Positions 8,501-16,372 of a stretch of DNA of 64,000 nt are shown here, in pieces. Source of the stretch: Spirochaetales bacterium (GTDB lineage Bacteria; Spirochaetota; Spirochaetia; DSM-2461); NCBI GenBank assembly GCA_016936555.1, contig JAFGXR010000003.1, positions 62,001 through 126,000 on the forward strand, given 5' to 3'. Numbering within the stretch: the stretch's first letter is position 1; the number at the start of each line of letters is the position of its first letter. The notes below the pieces were generated by a model. The model ran no database searches, was not told where the DNA came from, and saw only the letters and a program-made list of their open reading frames with translations. The position numbers and the translations under genes were made by a program.

Positions 8501-10882
8501 ATGATTAATTACGGATTGATACCGGATGAACTCCCCCTGATCCCCGTGAAAGGATCGGTGATATTTCCGGGCAGCGATAATCACATCAGGATTTCCGGAC
8601 TCGAACAGGGAGACAAATACAATGCCGGAGAAGAGGGAAAGGATACATACGCCATCGCTCTGTCCATGAGAAAAAACTTCAATCTCAATGAAATGGACGA
8701 GGATGATTTCTATAAAGTCGGAACACTGGTCCGGATTCTCGACAATGAGAAAACAGCCGACGGCTATAAAATCCTGACCCATGGTGTGGAAAGGGTTCAG
8801 ATATTGAACATAAGGAAGGAGGAAGGGATCTATTATGCCCGATTCACCCTCCTCCTCGACGATATGGATCTGGAGAGGAGCAATCAGCAGGATCTGCTTA
8901 CCTATATAAAAGATATTTCCACCGAAACGGCGCGGTACTTCCAGGGGTCGGATAAAATAATAAAGACGATTGAGGAATTCGAAGAACCCTCGTCACTGAT
9001 CTATTACATTGCCCCCTACCTGAATATATCCCGCTCTGAAAAACAGGAGCTCCTTGAGATCACCTCCGTCAGGGAAAGGGGGATGAAATTCCTCGACTAT
9101 CTTATCCGCCAGAAGGAATCGATCAAAATCCAGGCGGAAATGGCTCAGAAAGTCAACGAGAAAGCCAATAAGAGCTACCGGGAGAGTATTCTGCGGGAGC
9201 AGCTCAAATCCATTCAGGAAGAGCTCAATGACGGCAGAAAGAACAAAGGCGAAACTCTGAGAGAGAAAGTAGACAGCTCGGATATGCCGGAAGAGGTGAA
9301 GCAGATCGCTCTGGAGGAATTGGAGAAACTGGAAGCCCAGGGCCCCAACGGGTCGGACAGCCATGTCATCCGCAACTATCTGGATCTTCTCGTCGCCCTT
9401 CCCTGGAAAGAGCCGGAGGAACAGGACATCGACATCAATCTGGCCAGAGATATCCTGGACAGGGACCATTACGGACTCGATAAAGTGAAAGAGCGGATCA
9501 TCCAGCATCTGGCGGTCATGAAGCTCAAGAAAGGGAAAAAAGGGTCCATCCTCCTTCTGGTCGGCCCTCCCGGAACGGGAAAAACGAGTCTGGGAAAAAG
9601 TGTGGCCGGGGCTCTGAACAGGCAGTTCGTCCGGATCAGTCTCGGGGGAATCCGCGATGAGGCGGATATCCGCGGCCACAGACGGACCTACGTGGGAGCC
9701 CTGCCGGGGCGGATCATTCAGGGAATGAAAAAAGCCGGTGAGAGAAATCCCGTTTTTATGCTCGACGAAGTGGACAAGGTCATGCGGGGTTTCAGCGGCG
9801 ATCCGGCCAGCGCCCTACTGGAAGTCCTCGATCCCGAGCAGAACAACAGTTTCTCCGATCATTACCTGGAAGTCCCCTACGATCTTTCCGACGTGTTCTT
9901 CATAGCCACGGCCAATTCGATCGAAACCATTCCGGGGCCTCTGCTCGACAGAATGGAAGTCATCCATATTTCGGGTTACACGAACCACGAGAAGTTTTTT
10001 ATCGGCAAAGAGCACCTGATTCCCCGGGTTCTGGAGGAACACGGTCTGGACGACGGTAAAATGATCATCGACGATGAATCTCTGACCGAAGTCATCGAAA
10101 ATTACACCCGTGAAGCCGGGGTGAGGACCCTGAAGAGACAGCTCGATTCCCTGGCCAGAATCTCATCGGAAAAAGTGGTTTCGGGAAAGGAAAAACTGCC
10201 CTACCATATAAATGCCGGAAAAGTGGAGGAGTTCCTGGGCCGGGAGAGAGTGCGCCACGCCATAGCTGAAGCGGACAACCCTCCCGGTGTCGTGACTGGA
10301 CTGGCCTGGACGCCCGTGGGAGGAGAGATTCTCTTTATAGAAAGCACCAATATGCCCGGAACCGGGCAGCTGACCCTGACCGGTCAGATGGGCGATGTCA
10401 TGAAAGAGTCGGCTCAGATCTCCCGGAGCCTGATCCGCTCGAGGCTGGCACTCTTTGCGGCGGGATTCTCCTTCAGCGAGAACGACCTGCATATCCACAT
10501 TCCTTCGGGAGCCGTACCGAAAGACGGACCTTCGGCGGGCATTGCCCTGTTCACCTCTCTGGCATCGCTGGTAACGGGCAGAAAAGTGGATCCCAAGCTG
10601 GCCATGACCGGAGAGATTACTTTGCGCGGATCGGTAATGCCCATCGGGGGGCTGAAAGAGAAGGTTCTGGCGGCACACAGGGCCGGGATAAAGAAAATAC
10701 TCATTCCCGAAGAGAACAGAAAAGATCTCGAGGATGTCCCTCAGGAGATCAAAGAGGAACTGGAGTTCAAAGCCCTTTCGACGGTTGAGGAAGTGATACT
10801 GGAGACCCTGGGAATCAAGCTGCCCCGCTTCGGCGGGAACAGTCCCGATCCGGACAGACATGAGGTGAAAATTGAAAAATAA
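8501..10882 (+). CDS. lon: ATP-dependent protease La (Lon)
   Basis: 793 residues, the normal length for LonA. The N-terminal substrate-binding domain (1-200) and coiled coil are followed by the AAA+ ATPase with Walker A GPPGTGKT at 355-362 and Walker B FMLDEVDK. The protease domain has PKDGPSAG with catalytic Ser678 and GGLKEKVLAAH with catalytic Lys721; the 43-residue spacing is the standard dyad. It degrades misfolded and regulatory proteins in the cytoplasm. GAGAGG lies eight bases before the ATG. The upstream region shared with the divergent cyclase gene contains a TATTAT box that could serve as its -10. Its last 11 bases overlap the next gene, a TetR regulator. Confidence 0.97.
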   Translation: MINYGLIPDELPLIPVKGSVIFPGSDNHIRISGLEQGDKYNAGEEGKDTYAIALSMRKNFNLNEMDEDDFYKVGTLVRILDNEKTADGYKILTHGVERVQILNIRKEEGIYYARFTLLLDDMDLERSNQQDLLTYIKDISTETARYFQGSDKIIKTIEEFEEPSSLIYYIAPYLNISRSEKQELLEITSVRERGMKFLDYLIRQKESIKIQAEMAQKVNEKANKSYRESILREQLKSIQEELNDGRKNKGETLREKVDSSDMPEEVKQIALEELEKLEAQGPNGSDSHVIRNYLDLLVALPWKEPEEQDIDINLARDILDRDHYGLDKVKERIIQHLAVMKLKKGKKGSILLLVGPPGTGKTSLGKSVAGALNRQFVRISLGGIRDEADIRGHRRTYVGALPGRIIQGMKKAGERNPVFMLDEVDKVMRGFSGDPASALLEVLDPEQNNSFSDHYLEVPYDLSDVFFIATANSIETIPGPLLDRMEVIHISGYTNHEKFFIGKEHLIPRVLEEHGLDDGKMIIDDESLTEVIENYTREAGVRTLKRQLDSLARISSEKVVSGKEKLPYHINAGKVEEFLGRERVRHAIAEADNPPGVVTGLAWTPVGGEILFIESTNMPGTGQLTLTGQMGDVMKESAQISRSLIRSRLALFAAGFSFSENDLHIHIPSGAVPKDGPSAGIALFTSLASLVTGRKVDPKLAMTGEITLRGSVMPIGGLKEKVLAAHRAGIKKILIPEENRKDLEDVPQEIKEELEFKALSTVEEVILETLGIKLPRFGGNSPDPDRHEVKIEK

Positions 10883-11453
10883 TAATACGAAGGAGCATAT
10901 TCTGAGCCGCGGCCTGGCTGTGGTAAAGGAAAAGGGATTCAAAAATACAGGAATCAGTGAAATACTGAAATCCGCTTCGGTTCCCAAAGGCTCCTTCTAT
11001 TATTATTTTGACAGCAAAAGCGATTTCGGGATAGAACTGCTCGATTTTGCGGCCCGGTCCTTCTTCGATGAAATTGAATCACATTTCTCCCGGGAGATTC
11101 CGCCGCTGAAACGGATCGAAACTTTTTTCGAGGACCAGATCGATCAATTGAAGAACGCCCCCTGCCGGTGCAACTGTCTTTTCGGCAGGCTCTCCCAGGA
11201 GATGACCGATGAGGATCCGCGGTTCAGGGAGGAGCTGAAAAACATATTCGATTCATGGCTCAAATACTTCAGCGATGCTCTGGCAGAAGCGGAGGAAGAA
11301 GGTTCGGTCCGCCTTGAATACAGCGCCGAATCTCTGGCGAGATTTATTCTCTCCGGCTGGGAAGGCGCCCTTCTTCAAAGCAAACTGCTCCAGTCCGTCC
11401 GGCCTCTTGAGGAATTCCGCACTATTTTTCTAGCCATGATCAGAGTGAAATAA
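10872..11453 (+). CDS. TetR/AcrR-family transcriptional regulator
   Basis: 193 residues starting at a TTG that lies inside the end of lon, with GAGGTG four bases upstream, so translation is probably coupled to lon. The N-terminal helix-turn-helix is clear: GLAVVKEKGFKNTGISEILKS, then SVPKGSFYYYFDSKSDFG. The C-terminal ligand domain includes a Cys-Arg-Cys-Asn-Cys cluster (near residue 98) that is common in a TetR subgroup with a short core motif CxxG; whether it is redox-active is not known. Its target is not evident, since no inverted repeat stands out nearby. Its 3' end overlaps the convergent cyclase gene by 14 bases. Confidence 0.88.
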   Translation: MKNNNTKEHILSRGLAVVKEKGFKNTGISEILKSASVPKGSFYYYFDSKSDFGIELLDFAARSFFDEIESHFSREIPPLKRIETFFEDQIDQLKNAPCRCNCLFGRLSQEMTDEDPRFREELKNIFDSWLKYFSDALAEAEEEGSVRLEYSAESLARFILSGWEGALLQSKLLQSVRPLEEFRTIFLAMIRVK

Positions 11454-12549
11454 CCGTCCGGTTCCTTCCGGTTCTCTTGGCTTCGTAAAGAGCTTTGTCA
11501 GCTCTGTCGATTAAACTCCCCGTATCTTCATCCTTCCGGATTTCAGCGGCTCCCAGGCTTATGGTTACATGGTCCGGAATGGATTTAAATGTAACGACTT
11601 CCACGGCCGTGCGCAGCCTTTCTGCGATAATTTCAGCGGAAGAGAGGTGTGTATCGGACAGTATGAGAAGAAACTCTTCGCCGCCGTAACGGACAGCCAG
11701 ATCGGTTTTCCGGATCGATGCCAGTGTCAGAGCGGCAATAGCGACGAGAACATCATCTCCCGCGAGATGCCCGAAGCTGTCATTCACAACTTTGAAAAAA
11801 TCCAGGTCGAAGAGCAGAATGCAGAAAGGGGTCCCCTTTCTCTGATAAGCTTCAAACTGAAATGACAGAAAATCATCACAATACCGTCTGTTGTAAAGTC
11901 CCGTCAAAGGGTCTCTGAGTGAAATTTCCTTGATTTCTCTATGGGTTTTCTCCAGTTCATCGGCCATTTTGAGCATCTTTTGCTGGGTCAGTTCCCGGAT
12001 CCGGGAAATATAAAGGGAAAAGACGAAAAAGGCCAGGAGAGGCAGAAGGCTTACAGGTGAAATGATTTTTCCATTCATCAGATAGTAGAGGATGAAAAAA
12101 TATACCAGGCCCGCCGAATGGGTTATGATAAGCCTGATTCGTGTTAACCGGTAGAGAAAGGAAAAAGCCAGTATACCGAAAGTATAGGCGAGAAAATCCC
12201 CATCCTGCAGGGAATCGAAAACGGAGATTCCTATGAGGATAAAATAAGAAGCCAGCAGATAGAGAAATATCACGATTTCAAGTGTCGATTTGTGCTTTTT
12301 TTTCGATAAAAGGAGATAAAGCAAACCCATAAGAAAAGAGAGATAAGTCAGAATCAGAAAAGAAGAAAAGTAGTAAATAAACAATGGAAAATCAGAGCCG
12401 TTTGCCTTTCTGACCCCGAAAATGATTGTAAATGAAAGCGCGAAGATGCCCGTGAGAATTGAAACAGTCTTCATACTCCTGAGATTGTCATCTTCGCGGA
12501 TATGATTCAGCTCCTGGGCAAATGTTTTCTCGGTCAGTTTTTCCCCCAT
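11440..12549 (-). CDS. Membrane diguanylate cyclase (GGDEF)
   Basis: About 369 residues. Roughly six hydrophobic helices (~30-190) form a membrane input module without a clear periplasmic domain. After a short coiled coil, the GGDEF domain starts at SLRDPLTGLYNRRY and contains GGEEF with an Arg-Lys-Thr-Asp I-site, both intact. It should synthesise c-di-GMP. The start is taken at the ATG at 12549; the TTG at 12567 lies upstream of a -10 box and would not be transcribed from it. It lies immediately downstream of, and in line with, the MFS gene but seems to have its own promoter. Confidence 0.88.
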   Translation of the reverse strand: MGEKLTEKTFAQELNHIREDDNLRSMKTVSILTGIFALSFTIIFGVRKANGSDFPLFIYYFSSFLILTYLSFLMGLLYLLLSKKKHKSTLEIVIFLYLLASYFILIGISVFDSLQDGDFLAYTFGILAFSFLYRLTRIRLIITHSAGLVYFFILYYLMNGKIISPVSLLPLLAFFVFSLYISRIRELTQQKMLKMADELEKTHREIKEISLRDPLTGLYNRRYCDDFLSFQFEAYQRKGTPFCILLFDLDFFKVVNDSFGHLAGDDVLVAIAALTLASIRKTDLAVRYGGEEFLLILSDTHLSSAEIIAERLRTAVEVVTFKSIPDHVTISLGAAEIRKDEDTGSLIDRADKALYEAKRTGRNRTVISL

Positions 12550-12555
12550 ACTGAT

Positions 12556-12585
12556 ATAATAGTACAAAGGGAAAAGCTATGCCAA
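12556..12585 (-). promoter_or_regulatory. Promoter adjacent to a start codon (leaderless layout)
   Basis: TTGGCA at 12580-12585, an 18-base spacer and TATTAT at 12556-12561 end six bases before the ATG at 12549. The -35 box touches the stop codon of the upstream MFS gene, and no Shine-Dalgarno is present. Confidence 0.55.
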
Positions 12586-13821
12586 TTATTCCGTAACCGG
12601 AACCGAACTGTCGGGCGGAAGCGAAAGGGAGAATATAAAGGATCCCAGTCCGAAAAAAGCCGCCATGGAGAAAAGCATTTCCAGTCCCAGAGACTCCCAG
12701 AGCAGACCGCCGGCAATGGCGATGACAATGCTGATAAGGTGGTTGATGGAAATTCCCGCGGAGAGAGCCGTCGTCACTTCCTCCTTCGATTCGGAAAGCG
12801 TTTTAACATATTTCGCCCGGGCCATCCCCACCATGAACAGCATGGCATCGAGGACAAAAGCCGTGGAGACAACAATGAAAGCGGTATGTTCATCAAAGAG
12901 ACGATGGGAGAAACCGTAAACCAGGCAAAGAACGAAGAGAATAACCGTGTCGGCTACCAGAATCACTTTATAACCGACTTTATCCATCAACCGGCCCAGC
13001 AGAGGATTGAGAAAAATATTGCCGAGAGACCACAGGCTGTAGAGAAAAGCGATGTATTCCGTTTTGGCCCCGTAATTCATGATCAGGACATAAGGCGCGA
13101 AAGTGAGAAAGACCTGCTTCCGGGCGCCGAAAAACATCTCGAGAATATAATAGCGGGTGAACTTGCGGCTGAAAGTTATTTTCTGCTTTTTTACATGATC
13201 GTCGCGGTTTTTCATTTTCGCCGTCATGATAATACCGCCCAGAAGGATCAGAGCGCCGATAAGGTAAGTGGCTCTATAGGGCAGGGTCTCCGGCAGTTCC
13301 CCTCCGAAACGGCGGACCAGGAGAAATATCAGCGGAACCAGATAATAGCCGGCCAGCTGTCCCGCATTTCCGGCGCTTCCCACGGTCCCCATGGCCAGCC
13401 CCTCTTTTCCCGCTCTGGCCAGATGGAGGGTAATGGAGTTCCGGATCGGCATAAGCATGTGCTCTCCCGTACTCCAGAGAACGATAAGAACAATGGCAGG
13501 GGCCACATTCATACCGAAAAACCCCAGGCCCAGAAGCCCCAGGAAGGAGACAATGAGAGAAAAATACATGACCCGCAGTTCGTTGAACCGGTAGAGGAGG
13601 CCCATGATCAGAAAAAGAAGAAGCCCCGGCAGTTCGCGGGGAAACTCGACGATGCCCCTCCCGGCCCGGCTTATACCCAGAATATCGTGAAGGAAATTAT
13701 TAAGGACGCCGTTCGCCATACCCGTGGCGATTCCGAAAATAAGCATGGCCGCAAGGAATCCGCGTACCCCTTCCCCGGAAAAGACAGTATCGGCCGATTG
13801 AAGTAACCTGTTCTTTTTCAT
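12586..13821 (-). CDS. Major facilitator superfamily transporter
   Basis: 411 residues with about twelve hydrophobic helices and the short positively charged loops expected of an MFS carrier, including LMDKVGYKVILVAD after helix 8. The substrate cannot be told. There is no Shine-Dalgarno before the ATG. A TATACT box ends ten bases upstream, so the transcript would have only a few untranslated bases. The long open frame on the opposite strand here has no coding character. It follows the methyltransferase gene in the same direction after a 41-base gap. Confidence 0.85.
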   Translation of the reverse strand: MKKNRLLQSADTVFSGEGVRGFLAAMLIFGIATGMANGVLNNFLHDILGISRAGRGIVEFPRELPGLLLFLIMGLLYRFNELRVMYFSLIVSFLGLLGLGFFGMNVAPAIVLIVLWSTGEHMLMPIRNSITLHLARAGKEGLAMGTVGSAGNAGQLAGYYLVPLIFLLVRRFGGELPETLPYRATYLIGALILLGGIIMTAKMKNRDDHVKKQKITFSRKFTRYYILEMFFGARKQVFLTFAPYVLIMNYGAKTEYIAFLYSLWSLGNIFLNPLLGRLMDKVGYKVILVADTVILFVLCLVYGFSHRLFDEHTAFIVVSTAFVLDAMLFMVGMARAKYVKTLSESKEEVTTALSAGISINHLISIVIAIAGGLLWESLGLEMLFSMAAFFGLGSFIFSLSLPPDSSVPVTE

Positions 13822-13862
13822 ATTGGAAAAGAGTATATATTATTCTGCAGATATAAACAGCC

Positions 13863-14381
13863 TCAAAATTTCAGATACATATGGCTTTCCAGTTCGAGAA
13901 GTTTTTTCTTGGCGGGAATACCCCCCGCATACCCTCCGAGAGAGCCGTCGCTGGCAATAATTCTGTGACAGGGAATCATGATGGAAATGGCATTGGCTCC
14001 GTTCGCCCCCGCGACAGCCCGCACCGCTGATTCGCGGCCCATACCGGCGGCCAGTCCTCCATAGCTTTCGGTTTTTCCGTAGGGAATCTTCTGCAGAGCC
14101 TCCCAGACTTCCTTCTGGAAGCCGGTTCCCACTGTCAGAAGGGGGATCGAGAAAGCCTCCCTTTTACCGCTGAAGTACTCTTCCAACTGGCGTTCCGTAT
14201 CCTCAAAAAGCTGACAGTTCCCCTCGGAAAACGATGCTTTGAGACAGATTGCGAGACGGCTGTCTATGCGGCCTCTCATCTTTCTGTATTTCCAATCGAG
14301 CAGACAGAGTTTTCCTTCATATTCTCCCAGAATAACTTCTCCGGGAGGGATTTTGATTGTTTTTACAATTATATTGTTCAT
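13863..14381 (-). CDS. ogt: Methylated-DNA--protein-cysteine methyltransferase
   Basis: 172 residues of the Ogt/AGT family. The active-site motif IPCHRIIASDGSLGGYAGG carries the alkyl-acceptor cysteine, and FQKEVWEALQKIPYG plus the AVGANGAN-like segment (AVAGANGAN) form the helix-turn-helix and Asn hinge. It irreversibly takes alkyl groups from O6-methylguanine. An AraC/Ada-like remnant lies divergently upstream, which is a natural setting for an alkylation-repair pair. No Shine-Dalgarno precedes the ATG. Confidence 0.95.
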   Translation of the reverse strand: MNNIIVKTIKIPPGEVILGEYEGKLCLLDWKYRKMRGRIDSRLAICLKASFSEGNCQLFEDTERQLEEYFSGKREAFSIPLLTVGTGFQKEVWEALQKIPYGKTESYGGLAAGMGRESAVRAVAGANGANAISIMIPCHRIIASDGSLGGYAGGIPAKKKLLELESHMYLKF

Positions 14382-14388
14382 ATTGGAT

Positions 14389-14397
14389 ATTATACCA
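14389..14397 (-). promoter_or_regulatory. Extended -10 promoter of the methyltransferase gene
   Basis: The minus strand reads TGG then TATAAT, an extended -10 element, ending seven bases before the ATG at 14381. No good -35 box is visible at 17 bases, as is usual for extended -10 promoters. The layout predicts a leaderless transcript. Confidence 0.6.
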
Positions 14398-14493
14398 TGG
14401 AAAACCCCAACATACTTAACATTTGATTACATCGAGCACAAATTATCAAAAGTGCTTTTTCAAATGCCGGTATAGTGTATACAGGAGGAGAGA

Positions 14494-14877
14494 TTGGACT
14501 GGATAGACAGACTGAACAAGGCAGTTGCCTATATGGATGAACATCTGGAAGAGCCTATGGATATCAGGCTTATTGCGGCTGCCGCCAATACAAGCCACTT
14601 TCATTTCCAGAGGATGTTCGCCCTTATCAGCGGAATGACTGTGGCGGAATACATCCGGAAAAGAAGACTCATTCCGCCTCTGACCTGGGCGGTCTTTCCC
14701 GGCAAAGGAAAAATGCCCGATTCAATTCAGGTCGTATGGAAGAGGATATTTTCCGAATGGTTTCCCGCAATGGACTACGAACACGCCGAAGGGCCTGAAC
14801 TGGAAGTCTACCTGCCGGAGCCCTGTGACGATGGCGAAAGCTCTTTCGAAGTGTGGATTCCCATCGTGAAAAAGTAG
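14494..14877 (+). pseudogene. AraC-GyrI regulator reduced by a large internal deletion
   Basis: 127 residues from a TTG preceded by GGAGGAGAGA. Residues 1-60 are the start of an AraC-type DNA-binding domain, with a first helix-turn-helix of the LIAAAANTSHFHFQRMF type followed by EYIRKRRL. The sequence then jumps directly to the C-terminal end of a GyrI-like ligand domain: LTWAVFPGKGKMPD, IFSEWFPAMDYEHAEGPELEVYL and EVWIPIVKK. Full-length relatives are about 290 residues and have a second helix-turn-helix and most of the GyrI fold in between. The reading frame stays open across the junction. It may be a dead remnant, or a minimal protein that still binds one half-site or a ligand. Confidence 0.75.
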
Positions 14878-14881
14878 AATC

Positions 14882-15265
14882 TCAAACCGGGGCTTTCAGT
14901 CCCGTCAGAGCATCGCCGACAGCTTCGAGGAGTTTCTCCTCGCTGATCGGTTTGATCAGGTAGTCTACCGGTCCCGTCGTCATAGCCCGCCGCTTCGTAT
15001 TCTCATCCCGGTATGCGGTGAGATAGAGCACGGGCGTCGATGTGAGAATTTTCATTCTCTGTACGGCCGACACCCCGTCGACGAAACTGTTGAGATTGAT
15101 ATCCATGATAACGAGGTCCGGTTTGTGCTTGACTATGGCGGGCATGAAATTCTCGCTGGTCATGACCACCTCCGGAACATCGTAACCGGCTTTCTGAAGA
15201 CTCTCCTGAATCTCCATTCCCACGAGGACTTCATCCTCGACGACCAGAATACGCGCCTTTCCCAT
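14882..15265 (-). CDS. Single-domain response regulator
   Basis: 127 residues consisting only of a receiver domain. Acidic residues Glu-Asp-Glu follow the first strand (ILVVEDEVLVG), the phospho-acceptor Asp is in LVIMDINL, and Thr plus Lys are in YLTAYRD and DYLIKPIS. With no output domain it must act by protein contact. AGGAG lies six bases before the ATG. It is divergent from a HisKA_2-type kinase whose start is 67 bases away, its likely partner. Such kinase/receiver pairs often control stress responses through further partners, but none is visible here. Confidence 0.88.
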   Translation of the reverse strand: MGKARILVVEDEVLVGMEIQESLQKAGYDVPEVVMTSENFMPAIVKHKPDLVIMDINLNSFVDGVSAVQRMKILTSTPVLYLTAYRDENTKRRAMTTGPVDYLIKPISEEKLLEAVGDALTGLKAPV

Positions 15266-15332
15266 ATTAGGCTCCTGAATGTTTTATTTTATACTTTATT
15301 AAATATGTAGCCGAGTGTAACATATAAAAGGT

Positions 15333-16364
15333 ATGCCGGTAAATCGAAAACGCTTCAGACTGAACGATCACAGAGTCGTAATCATTCACGACTACCTCTA
15401 TTCCCGTCAGAAATATCCTCTCATTGTCATTACAACCGCTCTTTATGCCATGATTATATTCCTGTGGGGAGAGAATTTCGAGATTTCAGCCAATTATTTT
15501 ATTATATTCCCTATAATCGTTGTCGCCGTAAGTTTCGGTTTCAAAGGAGGTCTCATAGCCGGTGCCCTGGGTTTGCCGTCGAATCTCCTTCTGTTCCACA
15601 TCATCCATCATCCCGAATACGCGCCGGCGAGCCTGACCATGGCGGAAATGTCTGGAGTCGTCCTGGGATCGAGCCTCGGTTACGTGAGCGATTTCTTCAC
15701 CCGTATGAAAGAGGAGATGAGGAGGCGGGAAAAGAGCGAAGCGGCTCTGGCTGAATCTCTGGAAGAAAAGGAAATACTCCTGCAGGAGATCAGCCACAGG
15801 GTCAAAAACAATCTGAACCTGATCAAGAGCTTCATTCAGCTTCAGGCTAACCGGTTCGGCGAGGGAGAGACACGGGATATCCTACTCGCCATGAGAAACA
15901 GAGTCATCGCCATAGCGATGGTGCAGGATCTTCTCTACGCACAGGATTCCCTTGAAAAACTGGACTTCAGGGTCTACATAAAGGAACTGACGGAAGCGTT
16001 CCTCGGAGGGGCGGACCGGAATTTCATGAATATCGAGCTGCTGCCCTGCCCCTCTCCGGTTATGTTTGACAGCCGCAAAGTCACATCTCTGGGCATCATA
16101 ACCAATGAGATTCTCACCAACGCATCAAAATACGCCCGTCCGGAAAAAGGGAGTCCGGAGCTGATAATTACGATGGATGTCCGGGAGGATAGCCTGATCC
16201 TGACCTTCCGGGACAACGGTCCCGGTTATCCCGAGACAGAGGAAGGAACCGGACTGGGCTTCAAGCTGATACGGGCTCTTCTGTCGGAGCTTAAGGGAGA
16301 GCTTACTGTCAACAGTGGAAAAGAAGGCGAAGGCGAATTAAAAATAGAAATTCCTGTAGTATAA
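15333..16364 (+). CDS. Membrane sensor histidine kinase, HisKA_2/HWE-like
   Basis: 343 residues. Three to four hydrophobic helices (~28-120) resemble the short DUF4118-like membrane anchor of this kinase group. The dimerisation domain has EILLQEISHRVKNNLNLIKSF with the phospho-acceptor His, which is the HisKA_2 form rather than classic HisKA. The ATPase domain has NEILTNASKYA, DNGPGYP and GTGLGFKLI, all intact. The likely partner is the divergent single-domain receiver. The start lacks a spaced Shine-Dalgarno; CATATA ends six bases before the ATG with a weak -35 (TTAAAT) 16 bases up. The stop codon lies inside the -10 box of the next gene. Confidence 0.87.
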   Translation: MPVNRKRFRLNDHRVVIIHDYLYSRQKYPLIVITTALYAMIIFLWGENFEISANYFIIFPIIVVAVSFGFKGGLIAGALGLPSNLLLFHIIHHPEYAPASLTMAEMSGVVLGSSLGYVSDFFTRMKEEMRRREKSEAALAESLEEKEILLQEISHRVKNNLNLIKSFIQLQANRFGEGETRDILLAMRNRVIAIAMVQDLLYAQDSLEKLDFRVYIKELTEAFLGGADRNFMNIELLPCPSPVMFDSRKVTSLGIITNEILTNASKYARPEKGSPELIITMDVREDSLILTFRDNGPGYPETEEGTGLGFKLIRALLSELKGELTVNSGKEGEGELKIEIPVV

Positions 16365-16365
16365 T
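16360..16365 (+). promoter_or_regulatory. -10 box immediately before a start codon
   Basis: A perfect TATAAT ends seven bases before the ATG at 16373 and contains the stop codon of the kinase gene. No Shine-Dalgarno separates it from the ATG. The -35 region is weak, so read-through from the kinase may add expression. Confidence 0.45.
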
Positions 16366-16372
16366 TTATTTC

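Noticed and set aside
12502-13806. A 434-codon open frame on the plus strand opposite the MFS gene
   Set aside because: It is rich in Gln, Lys, Arg and His with no domain or membrane pattern, and is the mirror of a clear MFS coding frame.
16360-16365. -10 box before the transglutaminase-like gene as proof of an independent promoter
   Set aside because: The TATAAT coincides with the stop codon of the kinase gene and has no good -35 box, so it is kept only as a weak feature.
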